From assembly GCA_026399575.1 (NCBI GenBank), contig JAPLQS010000067.1, positions 21,640-85,639 on the forward strand: a stretch of DNA of 64,000 bases, given 5' to 3'. How positions within the stretch are numbered: position 1 is the stretch's first letter; every line of letters starts with the position of its first letter. The position numbers and the translations under genes were made by a program. The notes beneath the pieces were generated by a model. The model was given only the letters and a program-made list of their open reading frames with translations. It had not been told where the DNA came from and searched no databases. The stretch comes from Nitrosospira sp. (lineage in GTDB: Bacteria; Pseudomonadota; Gammaproteobacteria; Burkholderiales; Nitrosomonadaceae). Shown in pieces: positions 39,215-48,325 of this stretch.

Positions 39215-39232
39215 GTTACAGTCTCGTGACAC
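39215..39232 (-). promoter_or_regulatory. Candidate Pho box upstream of pstC
   Basis: On the minus strand GTGTCAC-GAGA-CTGTAAC (39232-39215) matches the PhoB half-site repeat CTGTCAT-N4-CTGTCAY at 5 of 7 and 6 of 7 positions, with the correct 11-base period. It lies 57-74 bases before the pstC start. Phosphate-starvation control of pst genes is established; this site is read by eye. I see nothing else gene-like between 39233 and the tRNA promoter at 39418. Confidence 0.55.
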
Positions 39233-39417
39233 GCGCGCTCAAACTCAAGGGCAATCCTTCAGTCCTTCTTGCAGATATTTGCTTATCTATTTGAATCTGT
39301 TACAAGTATCCGGATCGCTTGCGACAGCCCATTGCATGCTCCCTGGCGGCAGGCTCGCAGCCCGATAACATTCCCGGATTACCCGCTCCGGCATGATCCC
39401 GTGTGCCGGAATGAAAT

Positions 39418-39447
39418 TTGACCCTGGGAAGCCCGTTTTGCTATACT
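39418..39447 (+). promoter_or_regulatory. Sigma-70 promoter of initiator tRNA gene
   Basis: TTGACC (39418-39423), an 18-base spacer, then TATACT (39442-39447). Both hexamers are near consensus and the -10 ends 13 bases before the tRNA 5' end, so the transcript would begin just ahead of the mature tRNA. Confidence 0.75.
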
Positions 39448-39460
39448 CCGGATTCACTGG

Positions 39461-39537
<77 letters not shown>

Positions 39538-39548
39538 ACAAAGACAAC

Positions 39549-39580
39549 GGTTTGCAGGCTATTGCTTGCAAACCTTTTTT
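39549..39580 (+). terminator. Rho-independent terminator after tRNA-fMet
   Basis: GGTTTGCA (39549-39556) pairs perfectly with TGCAAACC (39567-39574), with a 10-base loop, followed at once by six T (39575-39580). It lies 12 bases after the tRNA CCA end. Confidence 0.85.
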
Positions 39581-39879
39581 CTTTGCGGTCCGTCATGTAG
39601 GGACCATGTAGGATTCTTTCGCCAATCTCCGTATCACGTATACACCCACCCACAGACAAAAATCACCGGGCTATCTCTATTCATTTCCCACGTTTCCCAC
39701 ATTTTTCACGCATGTTTACATCACGGCCTGTTCGTCTACCATCATTTTCCTGAGATTGTATTCCGCTTTATGTAACCTGGCTCTAGCGGTTTGCCATACG
39801 TACCAAATATTTTTCCCTCTCGCATAATGCCAGTCACATGGTCACAGACAGCGTTCTGTGATGGATATAAATCATTTCT
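39581..39879. other. Intergenic stretch without recognised gene
   Basis: Between the tRNA terminator and the end of higA I find no credible coding frame, RNA motif or repeat. The base composition is more AT-rich than the neighbouring genes. No copy of the tRNA 3' end was seen, so there is no support for a tRNA-targeted integrated element. Confidence 0.5.
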
Positions 39880-40197
39880 CTATACAGCCATTAATTCGGC
39901 CTTAATCGGCTTTATGCCTGCCAGCTTCTCTGGTTGCTGCTCGACTTCCCACAGGTCTAGCGCCTGTTGCATGCGTAGCCAGCTTTCGGGCGTGGTGTTG
40001 AGCAGTTTGGCGACTCGTGCTGCCATCTCTGGAGTCATGCTGCGTTTTTCGTGCAGTAACTCGGAAACCGAAAGGCGCGATACACCAATCCTCTGCGCAA
40101 ACTCAGTCTGAGTCATTTCAAGAGCTGGGAGTACGTCTTCTCGCAGGATAGCGCCGGGGTGCGTCGGCCGGCGCTTCGGGTCTCGTAGGGTCTTCAT
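39880..40197 (-). CDS. higA: HigA family antitoxin (XRE helix-turn-helix)
   Basis: DNA-binding antitoxin of 105 residues. The N-terminus has the HigA signature HPGAILREDVLPALEMTQTEFAQRIGVSRLSVSELLHEKR, with the helix-turn-helix at about residues 28-55, then MTPEMAARVAKLLNTTPESWLRMQ. The start ATG overlaps the last base of the toxin stop (TGATG), a sign of translational coupling. The toxin-first order is typical of higBA. It should neutralise HigB and repress the operon, possibly through the palindrome upstream of higB. Confidence 0.92.
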   Translation of the reverse strand: MKTLRDPKRRPTHPGAILREDVLPALEMTQTEFAQRIGVSRLSVSELLHEKRSMTPEMAARVAKLLNTTPESWLRMQQALDLWEVEQQPEKLAGIKPIKAELMAV

Positions 40198-40475
40198 CAG
40201 TGATAGTTCTCCAAGTTAACATCGATGGCATCCATGCCGTCGAATCGAAAAGTGATGCGCCAGTTACCGGTTACCGTCACGGCATAGGTTCCCTTGCGGT
40301 CGCCCGATAGCGGGTGAAATTTATATCCAGGAATATTCATATCTTCCGGTCTAACGACGGCATCAAGGCGGTCAAGCATCCGCTCAGTGCGTACCTCGGT
40401 CTTGGCGATGACACCCCGGTGGTCGCCCTTCTTGAAGAACCGTTCAAGACCTTTGTGCTTGAATGTGCGTATCAT
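40197..40475 (-). CDS. higB: HigB-type toxin (RelE/ParE superfamily)
   Basis: Putative mRNA interferase of 92 residues. It begins MIRTFKHKGLERFFKKGDHRGV and ends ADAVV-type helix text followed by GYKFHPLSGDRKGTYAVTVT and GNWRITFRFDGMDAIDVNLENYH, the HigB/RelE core with its strand-carried Arg and terminal DxxxENYH. In this family the enzyme cleaves mRNA on the ribosome. It lies directly upstream of higA and the two overlap by one base. It looks intact. Confidence 0.92.
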   Translation of the reverse strand: MIRTFKHKGLERFFKKGDHRGVIAKTEVRTERMLDRLDAVVRPEDMNIPGYKFHPLSGDRKGTYAVTVTGNWRITFRFDGMDAIDVNLENYH

Positions 40476-40484
40476 GGCTATATG

Positions 40485-40497
40485 TTCTTAACAAGAA
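40485..40497. promoter_or_regulatory. Candidate HigA operator palindrome
   Basis: TTCTTAACAAGAA is an inverted repeat with 5-base arms around AAC, placed 10-22 bases before the higB start codon. Its position fits autoregulation by the HigA helix-turn-helix. Seen by eye only. Confidence 0.4.
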
Positions 40498-40545
40498 TAC
40501 ACTGTAATGATGTTGATTACAAAATCAAGCAGTTTTTATAAGTTG

Positions 40546-41331
40546 TTATTGCTCCCGTTGCGGAGCCACAAAATCATTCTTCCAGCTACGGATCGCAGCA
40601 AACACGCTGACCGGATCAGGCAATGATGCGCCAAGATAATTGCCAGCACTCCGGATGACTTCCAATTGATTGCAGCGCAGGAACGGATTGGTGGCTTTTT
40701 CCCTCATCAGCGTTGACGGCAGGGTGGGAATATCCTGTTCACGCAGCTTCTTCATCGCAACTTCGAGTTCGAGCAACGCCTGATTGCCGGGCTCGACCGC
40801 CCTGGCAAAATGGATATTGGCCAGCGTATATTCGTGACCGCAATAGACCAGGGTCTCATCGGGCAGCCCCGCCAGCTTCTGCAGTGAAGCATGCATCTGT
40901 TGCGGCGTGCCTTCGAATAACCGCCCACAGCCACAGGCAAACAGGGTATCGCCACAAAACAGCAGGTTTGCGCCATAATAGGCAATATGTCCTGCGGTAT
41001 GGCCGGGAATGTCGAGCACGTTGAAACTGAGCGGAAATTCCGCCAGCTGTACATTGTCTCCTTCCCGCAGGCGATGGGTAAGCGTAGGGATAGACTCATG
41101 CGCGGGACCGTAAACCGGTACCGGAAATTCCCGCAGCAGCGCAGCATTGCCGCCGACGTGATCGTTATGATGATGGGTATTGAGGATGGCGACGAGCTGC
41201 AGATTTTCGCGGCGCAAAAAATCCAGCACCGGCGCGGCATCGCCCGGATCGACCACAGCGGCGTGGCAACGGTCGTGGATGACCCAGATATAATTGTCAG
41301 TAAATGCGCGGACCGGAACGATATGTAGCAT
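40546..41331 (-). CDS. gloB: Hydroxyacylglutathione hydrolase (glyoxalase II)
   Basis: Metallo-beta-lactamase-fold enzyme of 261 residues that hydrolyses S-lactoylglutathione to lactate and glutathione. The metal-binding motif NTHHHNDHVGG is intact, with later ligands in DIPGHTAGHIAYYG, LFCGDTLFACGCGRLFEGT and VYCGHEYTLANIHFA. The C-terminal substrate-binding tail is complete (TNPFLRCNQLEVIRSAG). It is divergent from the methyltransferase gene; this gene order with rnhA and dnaQ is widely conserved in Betaproteobacteria. Confidence 0.95.
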   Translation of the reverse strand: MLHIVPVRAFTDNYIWVIHDRCHAAVVDPGDAAPVLDFLRRENLQLVAILNTHHHNDHVGGNAALLREFPVPVYGPAHESIPTLTHRLREGDNVQLAEFPLSFNVLDIPGHTAGHIAYYGANLLFCGDTLFACGCGRLFEGTPQQMHASLQKLAGLPDETLVYCGHEYTLANIHFARAVEPGNQALLELEVAMKKLREQDIPTLPSTLMREKATNPFLRCNQLEVIRSAGNYLGASLPDPVSVFAAIRSWKNDFVAPQREQ

Positions 41332-41422
41332 GGTGTGATTGGGTTGGGTTAAATTTCAGCCTGGCCACGATACTCGGGTCAATTCGTGATTAAATTGTGG
41401 CCTGTCTCCTCGGACATTATAT

Positions 41423-42199
41423 ATGCCGACGCAAACTACGCAGCAATGGTTTGAGACCTGTCTCGGGCAATACCTGCTGGAACGGGAGCAAAACTATTTT
41501 GACCAGGCGGTAGCGGATGTATTCGGCTACAACGCCATACAGATCGGACTCCCGCAGCACGACTTCCTGCGTACCAATCGCATGCCGCTACGATTCTGTG
41601 CGGGAACCGAGAAAGGCGTCATATTGCGGGCTGCCCCTGATTTTCTGCCGATTGAAAGCAACAGTATAGATCTGGTGCTGCTGCCACATGTGCTTGAATT
41701 CAGCTCCAACCCCCACCAGATTCTGCGCGAAGTGCAGCGCGTATTGATGCCGGAAGGCCATGTCATGGTCAGCGGCTTCAACCCTCGCAGTCTCTGGGGA
41801 ATACGTCGATGGTTCGGCTCGGCCATGTACGACTTTCCCTGGCGCGGCAATTTCATCGCGCTGCCGCGACTCAAGGACTGGCTGACGTTATTGGATTTCG
41901 AGATGACCGCAGGCCGGTTATGCTGTTACGCCCCGCCATTCAGCCAGGAAAAATGGCTGCGGCGATTTGATTTCATGGAAGCCGCCGGCGATCGCTGGTG
42001 GCCCATTTCCGGCGGGGTATATTTCCTGCAAGCGGTCAAGCGCGTGCATGGCATGCGCGTCATCAAGCCCGAATGGAAAGATGTACTTGCCGCCAGGAGA
42101 GGCATGGCGCCAGTTGCTCGCAGATTCAACGGCAATACCGCCGGAGAAGAGCCCCGGATAGCCGCTCGCACCCAAACCAAGGTACGAGGCGAGGAGTGA
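41423..42199 (+). CDS. Class I SAM-dependent methyltransferase
   Basis: Protein of 258 residues. The middle has the Rossmann-like core typical of type 11 methyltransferases: [20 protein letters not shown] (motif II region), [25 protein letters not shown] and then a partner-specific C-terminus ([18 protein letters not shown]). The first glycine-rich SAM loop is degenerate ([16 protein letters not shown]). It sits between gloB and rnhA, a conserved neighbourhood, and its stop overlaps the rnhA start (GTGA). The substrate is unknown. Confidence 0.85.
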   Translation: MPTQTTQQWFETCLGQYLLEREQNYFDQAVADVFGYNAIQIGLPQHDFLRTNRMPLRFCAGTEKGVILRAAPDFLPIESNSIDLVLLPHVLEFSSNPHQILREVQRVLMPEGHVMVSGFNPRSLWGIRRWFGSAMYDFPWRGNFIALPRLKDWLTLLDFEMTAGRLCCYAPPFSQEKWLRRFDFMEAAGDRWWPISGGVYFLQAVKRVHGMRVIKPEWKDVLAARRGMAPVARRFNGNTAGEEPRIAARTQTKVRGEE

Positions 42200-42654
42200 A
42201 AGCGAAGCACGCGGGTGTGGTGGAAATATTTACTGACGGCGCCTGCAAGGGCAACCCCGGTATTGGTGGCTGGGGCGCCCTGCTGCAATACGATGGACGG
42301 ACGCGCGAGTTATCTGGCGGCGAGAAACTGACCACCAACAACCGCATGGAACTGCTCGCGGTGATACGCGCGCTGGAAGCGCTGACACGGCCATGCGAGA
42401 TACATATACATACCGATTCCCAATATGTGCAGAAAGGCATCAGCGAATGGATACATGCCTGGAAGAAACGTAGTTGGCATACCGCTGCCAGGAAACCGGT
42501 GAAAAACGACGACCTGTGGAAACAGCTCGACCAGTTGACACAGCAACATCAGATCCAATGGTTCTGGGTACGCGGCCATTCCGGCCACGACGGCAACGAG
42601 CATGCGGATATGCTGGCCAATCGCGGCGTGGAATCGGTCATCCGAGGGGAATGA
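42196..42654 (+). CDS. rnhA: Ribonuclease HI
   Basis: Enzyme of 152 residues that removes RNA from RNA-DNA hybrids. The catalytic carboxylates are in [32 protein letters not shown] and [10 protein letters not shown], and the His-bearing loop is VRGHSGHDG. The start is GTG 42196, overlapping the methyltransferase stop (GTGA) and preceded by GAGGCGAGGA; a much longer frame upstream is a shadow of the methyltransferase. dnaQ begins 3 bases downstream. Confidence 0.96.
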   Translation: MKAKHAGVVEIFTDGACKGNPGIGGWGALLQYDGRTRELSGGEKLTTNNRMELLAVIRALEALTRPCEIHIHTDSQYVQKGISEWIHAWKKRSWHTAARKPVKNDDLWKQLDQLTQQHQIQWFWVRGHSGHDGNEHADMLANRGVESVIRGE

Positions 42655-42657
42655 CAT

Positions 42658-43371
42658 ATGCGCCAAGTTTTTCTTGATACCGAAACTACCGGCCTGGAAC
42701 CCAAACTGGGCCATCGCATCATCGAGATCGCCGCGGTCGAAATGCTCGACCGCAGACCGACCGGACGCCGCTTGCACCATTATCTTAATCCGGAACGCGA
42801 GAGTGAGGCAGGCGCATTGCAGGTGCACGGTCTGACCAGAGAATTTCTTCGGGACAAACAAAAGTTCCGCGACATTGCCAAGGAGTTACTGGAATTCATC
42901 GCCGGGGCGGAACTCATCATGCACAACGCACCTTTTGATGTGGGTTTCCTTGACCATGAACTGGGATTGGCTGAACTGCAGCCGTTGCACAGCTACTGCC
43001 AGGCAATTACCGACACGCTGAAAATGGCCAAGGACCTGCATCCTGGCAAGAAGAACAATCTCGACGCGCTGTGTGAACGCTATCAGGTGGATAACTCCCG
43101 GCGTACTTTGCATGGCGCGCTGCTGGATGCGGAATTGCTGGCAGAAATTTATCTTGCCATGACCCGTGGACAGGAAAGCCTGGTAATGGAAGTGGAAGTC
43201 CCGCCGCCAGTGCTTGGCGCCGCCATAAATCCAGCCAATCTGACATTGATGGTGCTGCGTGCCAGCGCTGAAGAACTGGCAGCCCACGCACAGCAACTGG
43301 AAAAGATCGAGCGTGAAAGCAAGGGCGCTTGCCTGTGGAAACGCCTTGAATCCGCTACTGTGGCGGAATAA
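42658..43371 (+). CDS. dnaQ: DNA polymerase III subunit epsilon (proofreading exonuclease)
   Basis: 3'-5' exonuclease of 237 residues. Exo I is FLDTETTGLEP, Exo II HNAPFDVGFLDHEL and Exo III-epsilon LHGALLDAELLAEIYLAMT, so the DEDDh active site is complete. The C-terminal tail that binds the polymerase alpha subunit is present. It is co-directional with rnhA, a classic pair. Confidence 0.95.
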   Translation: MRQVFLDTETTGLEPKLGHRIIEIAAVEMLDRRPTGRRLHHYLNPERESEAGALQVHGLTREFLRDKQKFRDIAKELLEFIAGAELIMHNAPFDVGFLDHELGLAELQPLHSYCQAITDTLKMAKDLHPGKKNNLDALCERYQVDNSRRTLHGALLDAELLAEIYLAMTRGQESLVMEVEVPPPVLGAAINPANLTLMVLRASAEELAAHAQQLEKIERESKGACLWKRLESATVAE

Positions 43372-43397
43372 GGAGCCGCAACCGGGGGGAGAGAGTC

Positions 43398-43472
43398 TGG
43401 TGGGCGGTACTGGGATCGAACCAGTGGCTTCCACCGTGTGAAGGTGGCACTCTACCGCTGAGTTAACCGCCC
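43398..43472 (-). tRNA. tRNA-Val (anticodon CAC)
   Basis: A 75-base tRNA on the minus strand from GGGCGGTTAACTC to encoded CCA. The anticodon stem CCACC/GGTGG encloses loop TTCACAC, giving anticodon CAC (reads GTG). The acceptor stem GGGCGGT/ACCGCCC and the T-arm CTGGTTCGATCCCAG are complete. Confidence 0.97.
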
Positions 43473-43613
43473 AAAAGAGGCGCAATTAGAGCATGAATCC
43501 TCAGTCCCGGTCAACGCAGCGATAGCGGGAAAAGCTGCAATGCCCCGGCATTACCCGCCGGGATCGCGTAAAATGGCGCGCTCCCGCAACTCGTCACCAT
43601 CGGTGTCTCCATC

Positions 43614-45005
43614 ATGATTCGTACCCGCTTTGCCCCCAGCCCTACCGGCTATCTCCATATCGGCGGCGCGCGCACTGCGCTGTTTTCCTGGGCCTATGCC
43701 CGCAGGCACGGCGGCAAGTTCATCCTGCGGATAGAAGACACCGATCTTGAGCGCTCTACCGCGCAATCCACCCAGGCTATTCTTGATGGCATGGCCTGGC
43801 TGGGGCTGGATTACGATGAAGGACCGTTCTACCAGATGCAGCGGCTGACGCGTTATCACGAGCTGGCAGAACAGTTGCTGCGCACAGACAGGGCGTATTA
43901 CTGCTATGCCAGCAAGGAGGAACTGGAGGTGATGCGCGAGCAGCAACGCGCGGCCGGACTGAAACCCAGATATGACGGACGCTGGCGCGACTCCAGGCAG
44001 ACCCCTCCGGCTGGAGTAAAACCGGTGGTGCGGCTGAAGAATCCCGCTGCCGGACACGTGGTGTTCGACGATCTGGTCAAGGGGCGCATCGTCGTAGCCA
44101 ATGGTGAACTCGATGACCTGGTGCTGCTGCGTGCTGACGGCGTGCCGACTTACAACTTCGGCGTGGTGATCGACGATCTCGACATGAATATCAGCCATGT
44201 GATACGTGGCGATGATCATGTCAACAACACCCCGCGCCAGATCAATATACTCAAGGCGCTGGGAGCGCCCTTGCCGCAATACGCGCATGTGCCGATGATA
44301 CTGGGCGCAGACGGCGAGCGCCTGTCCAAGCGCCACGGCGCAGTGTCAGTGATGCAATACCGCGACGACGGCTATCTTCCCGAAGCGCTGCTGAATTACC
44401 TGGCACGGCTCGGCTGGTCGCATGGCGACGAAGAAATCTTCAGCCGCGAACAACTGGTCGAGTGGTTTGATCTGGCGTCCATCAACTGCGCACCGGCGAA
44501 GTTCAACCCAGAGAAATTGAGCTGGCTCAATCAGCAATATCTCAAAACGGCAGATGATGCGCGCCTGACGAAACTGGTTGCGCCATTTCTTGAGGCAGAC
44601 GGTTGCGATCCGGCAGCCGGACCGGATCTGCTCAAGGTGGTGAGTCTGCTCAAGGAACGGGTCAATACCACGGCAGAACTGGCCGATGCCGCTGTCTATT
44701 TTTTTCGTCCGCTGGAACCGGCCGCCGAACTCAAGACCTTGCATTTCAGCAGTGAGGCAAAGCCGGCAATAATCGACCTGATGGAGAAACTTGCCACGGT
44801 GGAATGGGATCGCCACCTCATCCATGACACGATCAAAACCACCGCCACTGCTCATGGCCTGAAGCTGCCCAAGGTGGCGATGCCGCTGCGGGTAATGGTG
44901 ACGGGTGAAGCGCAGACGCCGTCGATCGACGCAATACTGGAATTGCTCGGCAGAGCAGAAACGCTCAAGCGCATGCATGACCGCCTGACCGATTTTCCCG
45001 TCTGA
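43614..45005 (+). CDS. gltX: Glutamate--tRNA ligase
   Basis: Class I aminoacyl-tRNA synthetase of 463 residues. The HIGH-type motif is in FAPSPTGYLHIGGARTALF and the KMSKS-type motif in ADGERLSKRHGAVSV. The C-terminal anticodon-binding helical domain is complete (LKTADDARLTKLVAPFL through AETLKRMHDRL). It lacks the zinc-binding Cys cluster found in the Escherichia coli enzyme region, as in many members. It converges with msrB. Confidence 0.96.
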   Translation: MIRTRFAPSPTGYLHIGGARTALFSWAYARRHGGKFILRIEDTDLERSTAQSTQAILDGMAWLGLDYDEGPFYQMQRLTRYHELAEQLLRTDRAYYCYASKEELEVMREQQRAAGLKPRYDGRWRDSRQTPPAGVKPVVRLKNPAAGHVVFDDLVKGRIVVANGELDDLVLLRADGVPTYNFGVVIDDLDMNISHVIRGDDHVNNTPRQINILKALGAPLPQYAHVPMILGADGERLSKRHGAVSVMQYRDDGYLPEALLNYLARLGWSHGDEEIFSREQLVEWFDLASINCAPAKFNPEKLSWLNQQYLKTADDARLTKLVAPFLEADGCDPAAGPDLLKVVSLLKERVNTTAELADAAVYFFRPLEPAAELKTLHFSSEAKPAIIDLMEKLATVEWDRHLIHDTIKTTATAHGLKLPKVAMPLRVMVTGEAQTPSIDAILELLGRAETLKRMHDRLTDFPV

Positions 45006-45026
45006 AAGAATTTCTGGAACTGGCGT

Positions 45027-45623
45027 CTAAGGCTTTGGCTTGATCAGCCCTGCTTTCACGAAAGCCTGCAGATAAACGCCATAACCCTGTGCCGCCATCT
45101 CCTCCAGCGGAATGAAACGCAGCGACGCCGAATTGATGCAGTAGCGCAACTTTGTCGGTCCCGGGCCGTCGTTGAATACGTGACCCAGATGCGAATCCGC
45201 ATGCTTCGATCGCACCTCTGTGCGCACCATGCCATACTCCCGATCCTGTTTCTCCACAATCTCCGCACCCGCGAGCGGGCGCGTGAAACTCGGCCAACCG
45301 CTGCCGGAATCAAACTTGTCCAGCGAGCTGAACAGCGGCTCGCCCGACACCACATCCACGTAAAGCCCTGGCTTGTGGTTATCCCAATAAGCGTTGCGGA
45401 AAGGCGGCTCGGTACTGCATTGCTGCGTGACCGCAAACTGTTCGGGAGATAATTTCTTCTTCAACTCCGCTGCATCCGGTTTCTTGAAATTCTTCATGAT
45501 GATGGTCTGCTGAATTGGAACGGGAGTGTATTGCGGTGCATGATCTGCGCTGTGCGCTGCTGCGATGACGCCAACCGCCAGCAACACGGCAGTGGCAATT
45601 CCTGGAATCCTGACTGACTTCAT
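45027..45623 (-). CDS. msrB: Exported methionine-R-sulfoxide reductase MsrB (zinc-less type)
   Basis: Enzyme of 198 residues that repairs oxidised methionine. The signal peptide is [26 protein letters not shown], so it acts in the periplasm. The catalytic Cys is in [13 protein letters not shown], and the core [10 protein letters not shown] and [11 protein letters not shown] are conserved. The zinc CxxC motifs are gone ([13 protein letters not shown]), so this is the zinc-free form; the Cys in [11 protein letters not shown] is at the place used as the resolving Cys in Xanthomonas-type MsrB. I use ATG 45623; the frame runs 18 bases further upstream. Confidence 0.92.
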   Translation of the reverse strand: MKSVRIPGIATAVLLAVGVIAAAHSADHAPQYTPVPIQQTIIMKNFKKPDAAELKKKLSPEQFAVTQQCSTEPPFRNAYWDNHKPGLYVDVVSGEPLFSSLDKFDSGSGWPSFTRPLAGAEIVEKQDREYGMVRTEVRSKHADSHLGHVFNDGPGPTKLRYCINSASLRFIPLEEMAAQGYGVYLQAFVKAGLIKPKP

Positions 45624-45797
45624 ATGATTCGTATTCTGCACACCTGAAATAATCCGATTGCACCAGGAAGCCAGTGCAGGATAAGCCCTGCGGGGCTGTA
45701 TTCAAGAATACACCACTTTGCAAGTTTCAGTCGAGGCAATGAATACAGGCCAGGCGGTTACACCGGCATGGGGGATGGGGATAGAACCACTACACCA

Positions 45798-46019
45798 TCA
45801 CAGCTGATGGGTATACATCTGTTGCAGGAATGACTCCACATCCGCTGTCACAAGATCAACCGGCATGCTTGCCTGTCTCTCTGTTGGCGCAGGCAGTTGT
45901 TGCTGACATACCAGGGCGACCGTGGGATTCCAGCCGGCGCACATGATCTCTTCGCCGTACTGCGCTTCCATCGCGTCGTAGGCGGTTCCGTAGCTGTTCA
46001 CGTTTATCACGATACCCAT
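45798..46019 (-). CDS. Hypothetical small protein, 73 residues
   Basis: Not recognised. It starts MGIVINVNSYGTAYDAMEAQYG and has two Cys (EEIMCAGWNP, ALVCQQQ), no membrane segment and no signal peptide. The ribosome site AGAGGTG lies 6 bases before ATG, and the start is compact and acidic, which supports real coding. It stands alone between msrB and the YnfA gene. No function can be given. Confidence 0.5.
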   Translation of the reverse strand: MGIVINVNSYGTAYDAMEAQYGEEIMCAGWNPTVALVCQQQLPAPTERQASMPVDLVTADVESFLQQMYTHQL

Positions 46020-46283
46020 GTCACACCTCTATTTGCTTGCGTGGCGCCAAGGCATAAACCCTGCCCTGTAATTATGATATCGGCTGCTCAGGCAAATAGT
46101 TTAGGGAAGCATGGGGTAACAACGGGGAAATCGCAGCGAGGGGGAAAATTCGGTGGCGGAAGCATTGCGTCCGGGTTTCCATGTTATCGTTATGCTCGCA
46201 CACATTCATTCAACTACAGGCCACTAGAGGAAAATTGCCGATGAATTGCACTGCTGTCAGGAATGCCGGACACGGAGACAGAC

Positions 46284-46616
46284 TTGGACGCCATTAAGAC
46301 CTTCTTTCTGTTTGGCATCACCGCGCTTGCTGAAATTATTGGCTGCTACCTTCCGTACCTTTGGCTCAGACAGGGCAAGAGTGTCTGGCTGCTTATCCCG
46401 GCAGCCTGCTCCTTGGCACTGTTTGCATGGCTGTTATCCCTGCATCCAACCGCTGCAGGCCGTGTTTATGCGGCGTATGGCGGCGTGTATGTAGGTGTTG
46501 CAATTCTGTGGTTATGGTCGATCGATGGCGTTCGTCCCACTACCTGGGACGTAGTCGGCTCATTGGTGGCATTACTTGGCATGGCAATCATCATGTTCGC
46601 TCCAAGAAGCGCCTGA
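46284..46616 (+). CDS. YnfA family membrane protein (UPF0060)
   Basis: Inner-membrane protein of 110 residues with four helices, related to small multidrug resistance transporters. Family marks: [57 protein letters not shown] and the Asp-containing [18 protein letters not shown] chose TTG 46284 because it gives the typical [11 protein letters not shown] start and has GGAG 6 bases upstream. ATG 46263 has its purines too close and would add seven residues. Confidence 0.88.
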   Translation: MDAIKTFFLFGITALAEIIGCYLPYLWLRQGKSVWLLIPAACSLALFAWLLSLHPTAAGRVYAAYGGVYVGVAILWLWSIDGVRPTTWDVVGSLVALLGMAIIMFAPRSA

Positions 46617-46624
46617 CTGCCATC

Positions 46625-48325
46625 TCAGATTGCAGCTTGATTCTCTTCCGTCAGCGCCTGCAGCTTGCGCCGTTTATGTGACCGGTGCGGTTGCTGTTTC
46701 TGCAACTGGTTAACCTCCGGCAGCTCAGGATTGCTCGCACCCGGTGCCCGCATCAGGGCGTTGGCATACTTGTCCGCCATCGCCGGATTCAGTTTGCGCA
46801 GGTTCGAATAAACCTCCCTCACCTTGTCGTGCCGGTTCTGGAAGAAATAGGCAACACCCAGATTATTCCAGGCCCCGGCATTTGCCGGATCGATGCGCAC
46901 CGCCTCGCGGTAGGCCTCTATCGCCTGCTCGTATTGGTTGGAGTCAATGTAGACTATCCCCAGGTTATACCAGGCATCGGCATATTCCGGCTGGATGCGT
47001 AATACCTCGCGGTAGGCCTCTATCGCCTGCTCATGCTGCTTGAACTTACTGAAAGCGACGCCCTGGTTATAGCGGGCATCGACATCCTCTGGCTGGATGC
47101 GCAACGCCTCGCGGTAGGCCTGAATCGCCTGCTCATGTTGCTGGAGTTTGCCGTGGACAATGCCCAGGTTATACCAGGCGCTGACGTTCTCCGGCTGAAT
47201 GCGCAACGCCTCACGGTAGGCCTGCAGCGCCTGCTCATGCTGCTTCAGGCCATCGTGCACAAGACCCAGGTTATACCAGGCATCGGCATACTGCGGCCGG
47301 ATACGCAGCGCCTCGCGGTAAGCCTGGATCGCCTGCTCATGCTGCTTCAGACCATCGTGCACAAGACCCAGGTTGTACCAGGCGTCGGCATGCTCAGGCT
47401 GGATGCGTAGCGCCTCGCGATAAACCTGAATCGCCTGCTCGTATTGCTTGAGTTTGCCGTGAGCGATGCCCAGGTTGTACCAGGCGTCGGCATATTCCGG
47501 CTGGATGCGCAGTGCCTCGCGCAAGGCATAAACCGCCTGGTCATGCTGTTTGAAACCGTTGTAAGCGATGCCCAGATTATTCCAGGCACTGGCATCCTCC
47601 GGATCGATACGCAGTGCTTCGCGGTAGGCCTGAATTGCCTGCTCATACTGCTTGAGGTTACTGAAGGCGAGTCCCAGATTGTGCCAGGCTCTGGCATCCT
47701 CCGGGTCGATGCGCAGCACCTCGCGACTGGCCTGGATCGTCTGATCATATTGGCCGGAATCGAGATAGGACAGGCTCAGGTCATACCATGCATCGCCATA
47801 CTCCGGCTGAATGCGCAGCGCCTCGCGATAGGCCTGAATTGCCTGGTCATGCTGCTTGAGATTATTGTAGGCAAGCCCCAGGTTATACCAGACACTGGCG
47901 TTCTCGGATTGAATGCGCAGCGCTTCGCGCAAGGCAGGAACAGCCTGCTCGTACTGCTTGAGTTTGCCGTGGGCCACCCCCAGGTTATACCAGGCGCTGA
48001 CATTTTCCGGCTGGATGCGCAGCGCCTCGCGATAAGCCTGGAGCGCCTGCTCGTATTGCTTGAGATTGCTGTGAGCCACCCCCAGAATGAGTCTGGCAAA
48101 AGCGCTTTCAGGCTCGCTTTCTACCCACTGCTGCGCGAGTTCCAGCAGCCCCTGATAATCCTTTTGCTTCAGCAATGCCGGGGCCAGGCTGGACCAGTCC
48201 TGCCCGCTTTTCTTCGTTACTGCCACGGCCTGCGTCGGTGCAGAAACATCGGCGTGAACGACAGACGCCGCCGATACGAAGATTGACAGACTGGCGACAA
48301 AACCAAATGCAAAGCGCATGCTCAT
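46625..48325 (-). CDS. Tetratricopeptide repeat protein, exported, 13 TPR units
   Basis: Protein of 566 residues with a signal peptide (MRFAFGFVASLSIFVSAASVVHA), so periplasmic or surface. From about residue 60 to 510 there are 13 consecutive 34-residue TPR units with the pattern AWYNLG(I/L)..GLKQHEQAIQAYREALRIQPE. Several are almost identical, and at DNA level the 102-base units at about 47240-47440 match nearly base for base, which points to recent internal duplication. The C-terminus is basic (QKQQPHRSHKRRKLQ). It is a binding scaffold; partners are unknown. It lies downstream of the signalling operon on the same strand, 167 bases from it. Confidence 0.93.
   Translation of the reverse strand: MSMRFAFGFVASLSIFVSAASVVHADVSAPTQAVAVTKKSGQDWSSLAPALLKQKDYQGLLELAQQWVESEPESAFARLILGVAHSNLKQYEQALQAYREALRIQPENVSAWYNLGVAHGKLKQYEQAVPALREALRIQSENASVWYNLGLAYNNLKQHDQAIQAYREALRIQPEYGDAWYDLSLSYLDSGQYDQTIQASREVLRIDPEDARAWHNLGLAFSNLKQYEQAIQAYREALRIDPEDASAWNNLGIAYNGFKQHDQAVYALREALRIQPEYADAWYNLGIAHGKLKQYEQAIQVYREALRIQPEHADAWYNLGLVHDGLKQHEQAIQAYREALRIRPQYADAWYNLGLVHDGLKQHEQALQAYREALRIQPENVSAWYNLGIVHGKLQQHEQAIQAYREALRIQPEDVDARYNQGVAFSKFKQHEQAIEAYREVLRIQPEYADAWYNLGIVYIDSNQYEQAIEAYREAVRIDPANAGAWNNLGVAYFFQNRHDKVREVYSNLRKLNPAMADKYANALMRAPGASNPELPEVNQLQKQQPHRSHKRRKLQALTEENQAAI

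Noticed and set aside
46800..48100. Possible CRISPR or satellite array
   Set aside because: The 102-base period corresponds to 34-codon TPR units in frame, with no unique spacers.
47444..48286. Plus-strand frame of 280 codons opposite the TPR gene, with repetitive LDAQRLA units
   Set aside because: The repetition is the complement of the TPR repeats; no independent start signal.
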